Below the pieces are notes generated by a model that saw only the letters and a list, made by a program, of their open reading frames with translations, was not told where the DNA came from and ran no database searches. Positions 55,849 to 64,000 of a DNA stretch of 64,000 nucleotides are shown one piece after another; position 1 is the stretch's first letter, and every line of letters starts with the position of its first letter. The DNA is from Zygaena filipendulae. Lineage: Eukaryota > Arthropoda > Insecta > Lepidoptera > Zygaenidae. The position numbers and the translations under genes are program-made. The stretch is from the NCBI GenBank assembly GCA_907165275.2, contig OU015655.1, positions 2,306,501-2,370,500 on the forward strand, written 5' to 3'.

Positions 55849-56104
55849 GGGGATGTGGACTAAGTACTTTTGAAAATCAAAATTCTAATTAGTCCGTCAG
55901 TAAGAAATTAAAAAAACAATAGACACGTATTTTTTGATTCTTTAAATAAATTCAAATATACAGAGATAAAGCGCATTTAGGTAAGTTTAGGGTGAGGGGG
56001 ACGTGACGTCACTAACCGCTAAAACCGCCATACAAACTGTCAGAATAGTGACGTCACGCGAAATTTCAACTCACGACGGACTAAAAAAAATTGTCAAGTA
56101 GCCA
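55849..56104. mobile_element. family A MITE, internally deleted
   Basis: TGGGGATGTGGACTAAGTAC at the left; the arm after AAATTTCAACTCA jumps to CGACGGACTAAAAAAAATTG. TGACGTCA at 56004 and 56049. Confidence 0.7.
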
Positions 56105-56495
56105 ATGGGCATGTTGACTAATTTTTATTTTTTAGTCCGTCTTGTAGATTATTAAAAAATATTGGACACGTATTTTTTCTTTTTTTACGTAATCAAAAAA
56201 TAACGGAGATACATTGAGTTGAAATTTCGCGGGACGTCACAACCCGGTGCAGTTTGTATGGGGCTTATAATGAATATTGACGTCACGAGTCCCCCACCCT
56301 AAACTTAAATGCGTTTTATCTATGTTCAAATGAACAAAAAAATTAAATAAAAAAAAATAATTAAATTTTATTAAATTAAATTAATTTAATTTCATTAAAT
56401 TGAAAAAGCAAAAAATACGTGTCTATTATTTTTTTATTTTCTAACTGAAAGACTAATTAGAATTTTGATCTTCATACCTTGGAGAATACCCAATT
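56105..56495. mobile_element. family A MITE, adjacent tandem copy
   Basis: It abuts the previous copy: GGGCATGTTGACTAATTTTT at the left, GGAGAATACCCAATT at the right. TGACGTCA at 56278. An AT expansion (AATTAAATTTTATTAAAT) lies in the right arm. Confidence 0.75.
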
Positions 56496-56499
56496 CCCG

Positions 56500-57900
56500 C
56501 AGGAACTTGGTCGGCATCGGTCGTTGGTTGGAATAAAATTGGTCCAGTCGTTCACGGGTGATGCCGCGCGTGACCAAGGGAAATAGGGATTCATTTTTAT
56601 ATATTTAGATATTTAGGTAGGTATAGTCGACACGTCATAATCTACATAACCATATGTTAGTCTGAAGCAATTAACCTTATTTCGCATAGTAAAACGACTC
56701 CCTCCAATGGTTTGATGTTGCGACTTGCGACTCCACAATGCCCGTAGGCAGAGTTGTAAACTTCTCACATTTGTGATTTCTAACACCGTAGATTAATATC
56801 ACAGACAATGAGTACCGAACATACTGTAATTAAAGCATTTATAAAGAGAAGTTTGAAGATCAACATCTATTTAAGACCCATTAATACTTCTCTAGCGCCA
56901 CTCGCTATAGAGATTTGGGGTCATATAGGGTCCAGCAGACCCCACGCAGAAAAACAACACCGGTTTAATACTGACTCAAATCTGGCGCGATACTTTAGTT
57001 TAACATCACCTCTAAGTAATCCAATGGATTTCTTTTTTTTTTCTAGATATAGAATCGATATTTTCTATGTTTTTATTAAAAAAAAAATCATGTAACTTTT
57101 ATTATGTGCAGGTGTGACCAATATTATATGCCAACGTGAGTTTGTTTGTTAAACTTTCACGACTTAACTACTCAAACGATCATGAAATTTTGCATACACG
57201 TTGAAAGGGACTAGAAAAGAACGGAGGGCGAACGGGCGACAGCTACTAATTTATATGATAAAGTTTGATTGAGAACTGGCCATTAATCCTTATAACATCA
57301 CCGGTGAAAGTCCCTTTAAATCGATACAACGGTTTGAATAGAATTGAAAATCGACAGGCGGATAGACAGACGGACAAAAATTCTGTTTTTTTTCAAAATT
57401 TTGAATCATCCTTACAGTGTTACGAGGACATTTTGGATTTAGCTCCATTCTAATATGACTACTACCTGTTAGGCCTAAGTCAACGGAAATGGTACTGTCT
57501 GCAGCCATTGTGCAAATTGCTTGAGATGAGAATGGATGATAAGCAGCTAACCATTGTTCAAGGAGAGGCCATTTCTGTTTTCTTGATGCAGTCAGATCTT
57601 TCGGATTCGCAAATGGGAACTGGCAATAAACTGATTGTTTCTTACTGAAATTTATTATTATTATCGTTACGGAGAAGATGGAATTAGATATGTCACATGA
57701 TGTTATAATTATGTTGAAAAGAAAAAATGTTGGAGGCGAAATGTATTATTCGTCTTTTTACAAAACGGCCGGCATTTCGTATAATGTCTGGAACAGGAAA
57801 TGCGAGGACTCCGACTGTACACAACAACTTCAAATTTAAACAGGCTGACAGCCGATGAGAAAGAGTATTTTTTAGGATCTTTTAAACCGTATTCCTCTAA
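56500..57900. other. intergenic DNA with worn repeat fragments
   Basis: Helitron-like traces occur near 57130-57250 and 57290-57370. A 95-codon frame at 56808 has only a faint reverse-transcriptase C-terminus look (LAPLAIEIWG) and is not called. Confidence 0.35.
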
Positions 57901-58017
57901 AATTGGGTATTTTCCAAGGTATGAAAATCAAAATTCTAATTAGTCGGTCAGTTAGAAAATAAAATAATAATAGACACGATGGACTAAAAAAAAAATTCGT
58001 CAAGTAGCCAATTAAAA
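57901..58017. mobile_element. family A MITE reduced to its ends
   Basis: ATTGGGTATTTTCCAAGGTA to TTCGTCAAGTAGCCAATT, about 117 bp. The two arms are fused at ATAGACACG-ATGGACTAAAA, losing both CRE sites. Confidence 0.7.
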
Positions 58018-58420
58018 ACAAAATAAATACCAAAAATCTTCGTTATCACTGACACTTTTACACCCTGTCGTCTTGGCATACATTCTGCAATTTCATAAAA
58101 TTCTCTACGGTAGTTACGGAGCTGAGTTTTAACAAGCACATCAACAAACTCATTACTTAACATAGAGAAGCCTACAACGTAGCCATAATTTATCTGTGTT
58201 CAAACTGAGTCAATTATTATCTGATTGTGATAATACTATACGTATATATAACGTCTGGGAGAATTGATGACATTTACCGAAGGGTTTGCACGGGTCAAGC
58301 TTGCACTAGAACGGGTCGTGGGAGGTGTCGTCAGTTGCGAAATGGAACCTACACTTGGTTCAGCTACTTGCCATCTGCCTATCGAGTCAAGTGCTGTTTT
58401 GTTAGTGTTTACTTGTATTT

Positions 58421-58652
58421 GGACATAGATAAGCAATAGTGTGTTAACCCACACGAGAAATTTTGAGTAAAGCGTGTTTTAAAAGTTTAGCGCCATTTTG
58501 GGACAACATTTTTTATGTTAAATATTTAGTTAAATATTTAAGCGATGTAATAAGGTAAACACATAATAAAAAAATGTTCCCTAACTCTCTATAAATCGTT
58601 CTGAATCAATAACTTAAGTTTGTGGGTTAACATGTTATTGCTTATCTGCGTC
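58421..58652. mobile_element. MITE family D, copy 2
   Basis: GGACATAGATAAGCAATAGT at the left, ATTGCTTATCTGCGTCC at the right. Matches 15139-15374 along its length. Confidence 0.8.
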
Positions 58653-58831
58653 CATTTATCAATAAATTTTCCAGCAATAAAAAAGAACTGTGCTTAACTA
58701 TGTAAAAAATTTGGAAATCACTTCTGTATTTGGAAAAAAGAAAAAAATATCTTCCATGGGTGTTATCTTTGGTCTGTCGTGTAACTTCTGAACGACAACA
58801 CCTACTGAGGTCATATTCAGGACATATTTAA

Positions 58832-59161
58832 ATAGGCTAGTTTCCTAAATTTTCTTTTTTAGTCCGTTTTGTAGATTATTAAAAAATATTGGACACGTAT
58901 TTTTGTATTTTTTATGTAACCAAAAAATAACGGAGAAATATCAAGTCGAAATTTCACATGACGTGACGCCTCGCTACAGTTTGTTCGCACGTTATAGCGA
59001 GCTGTGACATCACGAGTCCCCCACCCTAAACTTTAATGCGCTTTATCTATGCATATTTCCATTATTTAAAAAAAGCAAAAAATACGTGTCTTTTATTTTT
59101 TTATTATCTAACTGACGGACTAAATAGAATTTTGATTTTTTTACCCAGGAAACTAGCCTAT
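58832..59161. mobile_element. family A MITE, AGGCTAGTTTCC subfamily, copy 2
   Basis: AATAGGCTAGTTTCCTAAAT at the left, AGGAAACTAGCCTATT at the right. It differs from 35844-36168 at only a few positions; one is in the CRE (TGACGTGA). Confidence 0.8.
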
Positions 59162-60957
59162 TGTGTCGGTGACGGTTCATAGCTCACGACAAGAAGTTCT
59201 CGAGTGAATGCCAAGATTCATGAGCTTTAATCCCATTAGGTCACAGCCTAGGCCGCCCACAGTAATTTACTCTCTCCATTTTACCACCCAATATATTACG
59301 TAGACGCTGAAATTAAAATTTAAACGCTCGTTCAATTATATCTCCAATAAATATTATTTCAATAAGACTTGTAGACCAGTCTTCAATGGGTAGCTGATCT
59401 TGACACCAATGCAGATTTCGCTGGTAAATTAATTCTGCACCAAAATTGGCAACCTGCTTCAGATCATGGACTTATAAGGCGTTTGGCTGTACCTACCTAC
59501 TTATTCCGATTGCTATAGTCGTTTGTGTACGTGATAAAAACAGTTCGCCAATTATTATTATCATAGCTGAAGTAGGTATTCAGATATTACGTTATTCCTC
59601 TTGAAAGGTAACTCTAAACTTATATTTATCTATCGGCGTTTTTGAGTGTATATCCCACGAAATATAGGTGCCTAAATAGGTTTCAACCACCGATCTGCTT
59701 CTTTTGCTTAAAGAAATCCTTCTTTCTTTGTTTCTTCATCTTGCTAACGCATGCCCGGTGTGGGGAATATATTCGACAAAGACAAGACTTGTCCACGTAT
59801 GGTAATATGTGGGGACAGTCTAGTCGATGCAGATGCGGTGTGGTTGTGCGTTTTTCATAAGCAGAATTAGCGCACATTAAACCCTACAATCACAAAACCT
59901 TTACAACATAAGTGAAAACACCAATACCTAGCGCCACTCGCTTTATAAATTCATAATTATCTTCTATGATATTTTACATCTCTCATATTCGGTAAGTAGG
60001 TCCTTATTACCCCCAAATGGGGCTTGTAGGTGACCAATTAGCGCTCTAGGGTAATAATGTAACTAGAAAAGCCCTAGGGCGGTAAGTAATAAAAAAAAAA
60101 CTCTTCACTCTTTCAAAACGTTCGCGTACATCTAACCATCATACTGGCAATGGACATCATACATTCAGCCCAATGACAAAAGTGGTCGCTTCGCCATTCA
60201 GCCTTGTCTTCGTATGAGTATAATAGTCATCAATTTTAAATATCGAACGGCGAAGCTCAATTTAGTTCTTGAAAAAAAAAATGGATAAAATGTTTTATTC
60301 TTGTAATGCCGGTTTTTATCTACTTAACTCACAACCGAGATGTAAAGCAGAGTAGTTAGCTCGGGTGTAAGCATCAATTGCACCCTCGAACTATAGATGC
60401 ACGAGCGCAGCGAGCCTTGGCTACTAATCTACTATTATTTACAAATAATTCGATTTCGACCGTACCTAGGTACATCGGATTCAACCTCGCGTACCATGGC
60501 CAACTAGACATCGCGCTCGCTCGAACATGTTTTTTGCATGCAACACGTAAGTAATATATTCGGAATAGGACATCTAGTTTGCTATGCATTTGGAGTTACA
60601 TCGTCTCTGCGCGTTATACTTACATAGGATTACGGTTGATTACGCAACGACGCGCATAAACGGACAAGTTTAGATGCATGCGTATTACGACATTAAGGGG
60701 CTATGTCGAAAAATAATTAAATGGTTTAAAGACAATGATGGCGCATAAACGACAGCATGCGAGAGAAAGCGTCGGCGGCTTGCACACGCGTCGTACTAAA
60801 ACGAAAGATGCGCCAAAATAAACATTGTGTTGTCAAAATTAACAGAATAAAATTTTAGCTTTGTCAATATTTAGTAAATATCAGTGCTCCCTGGCTTTAA
60901 TAATAATTTCAACTATACGATAAATTAACATAATATCTGAAAATCAAACTTCCTTAG
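59162..60957. other. intergenic DNA, no gene recognised
   Basis: Several 60-70 codon frames are chance. A stretch at 60362-60600 with GCACGAGCGCAGCGAGCC recalls the hairpin motif of repeat E. Confidence 0.35.
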
Positions 60958-61136
60958 TATAGTTGTTTTATTTTACGAAGCCGCTGTAGTAGTGTACCGA
61001 TGAGCGCATTTGTGTGTGTGAACATCATTGCAATAGAAACTGAGCGCACCCAAAGTTACGCACACTAAAACAATGTATATGTGGACATATCAACACAATA
61101 ATAGCCAAACAGACTTTCTGAAATAGAACAACTTAT
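60958..61136. mobile_element. small TIR element (family F), copy 2
   Basis: TATAGTTGTTTTATTTTACG at the left, CTGAAATAGAACAACTTAT at the right. The interior is inverted relative to 25408-25600. Confidence 0.7.
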
Positions 61137-61154
61137 ACCTACTTTAATGACAAA

Positions 61155-61395
61155 CCGCCGCACTCAGAATCGACTTTAATGATTACTTAGTTAAGTATAG
61201 ATTTTTAAAACCAAACTTCCGCAATCAGACAAGTTTAATAAATTAATGTTAATTGGTATTTAACTAATGAAGTTACATCTCATTAAATGCCAATTAACAT
61301 TAATTTACTGAACGTCTCTGTTAGGGGCAGTTTTGTTTCAAAAATCTATACTCAACTAAGTAATCATTAAAGTCGACTCTGAGTGTGGCCGTAAG
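61155..61395. mobile_element. foldback MITE (family C), copy
   Basis: CCGCCGCACTCAGAATCGAC at the left, GTCGACTCTGAGTGTGGCCG at the right; internal arms slightly worn (GTTAGGGGCAG). Confidence 0.8.
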
Positions 61396-61944
61396 ACGTT
61401 TAAGGATCCGTTTTTTTTTTCATAGCCTCTTAAGAAGTACCTATAAGTACCTCTTAATAAGTAGGTATCCAACTCGATTTTGCGTAAAGCATTGTGATGT
61501 ATTTGTGGAACTCTACATTCTCATGGGAGTTCGTAGTTGCAGCTGAGCTGTGTTGGTCGGAAACAAATACCTATAAACTCATATATAAGTATACGCTACA
61601 TAGCCGAGAACATTTTAAAGTATACAAGCAGTCATGCACTGATAGTTATATAAAGGCAAACGTGTTTTGAAATTATACCTACTTAAGTAAGTAGGTATAA
61701 CTCGTGGCGCGTTAGGAAAAATTAAGTGATAAGAAATTCATCTTGTAGCAACGCAGTGGTTTAGTATTCGGTGATTGCCTAGTTTGACTCGTCATAAATA
61801 GTCTGACCATAGCAGAAGAAATAGGTACCTACATCATGTTCCATTTCAATACAATTCCATTACAATTCCATAAATCACAATAGAAAAAGTCTACACACTA
61901 TTTTGTTTTTTGAACAGATCCTTAAAATAGTTTAATATAATGTA
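61396..61944. other. AT-rich intergenic DNA
   Basis: Nothing recognised. Confidence 0.35.
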
Positions 61945-62480
61945 ATAGTACATTGTTATCCTAGGGGTGAAGTCTTTCTCCCGAGGATAACACTGTGCTT
62001 TTCATTACGAATGCTAGGAAAGTCAAAATAAAAATAGGAATTAGCTAAAGAAAAAATGAGTGAAGATCGGATAGTCGCTTGACACTTTCCCACCTATTTC
62101 TTTTTCTTTGGCCGGCTAGCTATTCAGCCAGTATTTTTTATTTACATTGTGGCGACCTAAAAAAAATATTTTCTTTAATTATTAAGTATTAATTAAAGAA
62201 AATAAAAAAATATAAATAGGAATTAGCTTAAGAAAAAGTGAGTGAATTTTATTTTAATTAATACTTACTTAAACTTTACGTTATTTCAATTTTACATCGC
62301 GCTGGCTGTATAGAAAGTTGAAACATGGTTCAATAGAAATGTGAAAATAGACCTAGTTTTTTTTTAATAATTTGACAGTTGTCAGTTGAAAGCAATTCTC
62401 CCTAGGGCTGAAAAGGGTTACTTTCAACCCGCCTCTCAGGCAACTTCAGACCTACTTTCCGAGTATGAGTAATGAAAATA
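61945..62480. repeat. interspersed repeat E, copy 2
   Basis: GTACATTGTTATCCTAGGGG, GATAACACTGTGCTTTTCAT, GTTACTTTCAACCCGCCTCT. It lacks the GC-rich hairpin of copy 1 and has a duplicated AGGAATTAGCT segment. Confidence 0.65.
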
Positions 62481-63230
62481 TATATTTAAAGGTACAATAT
62501 GCCGAATATAGGTAAAGCGTGAGTGTACGCGCAGGTAATACATGGCTGGGTATGAGCAGTGCGCTCGTACTTTAAGCAGAGGCACAGCACAGATATAATA
62601 CTGCAGAGGTAATCATCCATCAAATAGACGCAATTTGTAGCCAATCGGTTAAGTATATAACGAAGATCATATTAAAAAAAAAACAATTAGTATTACTTTG
62701 CTTAGGTATTTTAAATTAGGTTGATATTTCCTTTCCGGATAACGTTATGAAATCATTGAACTCATTGAAAACATCTTTTAATTAACGCCGACGGCTAAGC
62801 GAGGTACAGCTTAACCGTTATCTATGCAACATTTGATCTGTTTCACATCGATTTTCCCACCATTGAAACTTATACACATAGCGGGATCAACACTATCATT
62901 TTAAAAGGCTGATTATAATGAAAATTAGAACAATTTCTAACATTACAGACACCAGTGCTTTGTAAAAACTTCACCATGAGCAATGAAGTGCCGTGTCCAT
63001 GTTCCTAAAGACAAAAATTTTAGTAGTAGTAGTTTAGTAGTAGTATATACTATATGTTTACTCATTATCAGCTCTGAAAGCATAGGTCGTTTGATATTTA
63101 TTAACTAAACAAGTACCTAAGCTACTTTAAAAATAAATAGTTACTTCATCCTTATTAATGAGTCGCCAAATGTGTTGCTAAGCGCATAACTTCCAAACGA
63201 CTGCACCAAAATAGATAATTGTGTTTTTTT
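62481..63230. other. AT-rich intergenic DNA
   Basis: No exon or repeat recognised. Confidence 0.35.
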
Positions 63231-63239
63231 TTGTGTTCG

Positions 63240-63449
63240 TTATTGTCAGGACAAGGTTTATATAAAAGAAGTTTGGAGTTCCTGCGGGAATTCCGAAACT
63301 CACGCGGGTGAATCTCCGAAACGGTTGGACCGATATTGACGGGACTTTCACTGCTAATTAGCTTTTGTTATAAGGAGTAAATTAGACTGAGTTGGAGTTC
63401 CTGCGGGAATGCCGAAACTCACGCGGGTGAAACCGTGGGGCACAGCTAG
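63240..63449 (+). mobile_element. Helitron-like element, doubled interior
   Basis: Two GGAGTTCCTGCGGGAAT blocks; ends GTGAAACCGTGGGGCACAG then CTAG at 63446-63449. Confidence 0.7.
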
Positions 63450-63469
63450 TTAATATTATAAATGCGAAA

Positions 63470-63636
63470 AGATTTTGAAATTCCCGTGGGAGTTCCGTGT
63501 TCTAAAGTCCTTCTCTGTACCCCTGACAACGTGTATCCAAAATTTCGTGGTGATCGGTTAAGCCGTTCAGCCGTGAAAGCGTAACAAACAAACAAACAAA
63601 AAACTCACTTTCGCATTTATAATATTAGTAAGGATG
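63470..63636 (-). mobile_element. Helitron-like element, 3' end truncated
   Basis: AAATTCCCGTGGGAGTTCCG at the left, then a well-kept 5' part ending ATTTATAATATTAGTAAGGA. Confidence 0.65.
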
Positions 63637-63936
63637 CCACATAAATATACTTGGAATGTTTTTATTTCTTATCAGATATGGAATGTATTGAGAATATTTT
63701 ACGCTGAGTATGTATGATTATCTGCCAAGAATGCGCTCATGTCTTTGTAACAATGTTACCATGTGAGAAGACATTATCTTAAGTGTTTACCTGATATCGC
63801 TGACTATGAAGTATCAGTACTATAAGATCGAAAAAAATGTTGTTCAATACCAATAAGTCTCCAGGCCAACACTTTTATTAAATGGCTACCTGTCTACTTA
63901 CGTGTGAATTTTCATTAATAAAAATTATAATTAAAA

Positions 63937-64000
63937 CTAGCTGTTCCCCGTGGTTTCACCCGCGTTAGTTTTGAAGGTCCCCAAAATAAAAGTACTACAC
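63937..64000 (-). mobile_element. Helitron-like element running off the window
   Basis: CTAGCTGTTCCCCGTGGTTT is the 3' end in reverse; the rest lies beyond 64000. Confidence 0.65.

Noticed and set aside
56808..57095. Reverse-transcriptase C-terminus
   Set aside because: Only a faint resemblance around LAPLAIEIWG; no upstream RT motifs.
5234..63449. CRISPR-like recurring short repeats
   Set aside because: The recurring CCGCGG-GTGAAA-CCGCGG units are Helitron-like 3' hairpins dispersed over kilobases; there is no spacer array.

Overview
The window is eukaryotic nuclear DNA that looks like an insect, most likely a moth or butterfly (Lepidoptera). Genes are split by AT-rich GT-AG introns, coding exons are GC-rich at third positions, and the remainder is dominated by small TIR/foldback MITEs, tRNA-derived SINEs and dozens of Helitron-like copies. 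The Helitron-like copies run from TC-CTTACTAATATTATAAA to a CCGCGG-GTGAAA-CCGCGG hairpin followed by CTAG, the 'Lep1'-like type common in this order. The species cannot be named from the sequence alone.

Region 1 (1-18.5 kb, + strand): the 3' two thirds of a kon-tiki/perdido (CSPG4/NG2-like) gene. Thirteen exons (1898-17459) splice with matching phases into 1695 codons plus a stop. They encode about 13 CSPG repeats, one transmembrane helix and a cytoplasmic tail ending in the PDZ ligand QYWV. The 5' exons (signal peptide, laminin G domains) lie off the left edge. The stop is UGA-C. It is followed in frame by 13 further codon-like triplets, a splice donor and a phase-matched GC-rich exon at 18223. 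This candidate stop-codon readthrough (or alternative C-terminal) extension is my main finding.

Region 2 (25.6-31.4 kb, - strand): a complete six-exon CDS for a 337-aa CRAL-TRIO (Sec14-type) lipid-transfer protein of the clavesin/alpha-tocopherol-transfer-like group. All phases agree.

Region 3 (41.6-45.4 kb, - strand): two short exons, each coding for one strongly hydrophobic helix. The reading frame breaks by one base between them, so this could be a bicistronic small-membrane-protein gene, a frameshifted gene or two unrelated tails.

Three weaker coding candidates are given: a 66-aa ORF behind a TATA box (33.2 kb), a 67-codon first-exon-like ORF ending at a perfect donor (49.0 kb), and an 85-codon ORF (48.5 kb).

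The rest is repeats and unrecognised AT-rich DNA. The repeats are heavily nested: three MITEs inside one another at 613-1828, a solo LTR inside a Helitron-like element at 16966-17134, a MITE inside a foldback element at 22.5 kb, and an interspersed repeat inside a Helitron-like copy at 51.3 kb. The palindrome TGACGTCA (the CREB/ATF site) occurs 24 times by my count, always inside repeats, against about one expected by chance.
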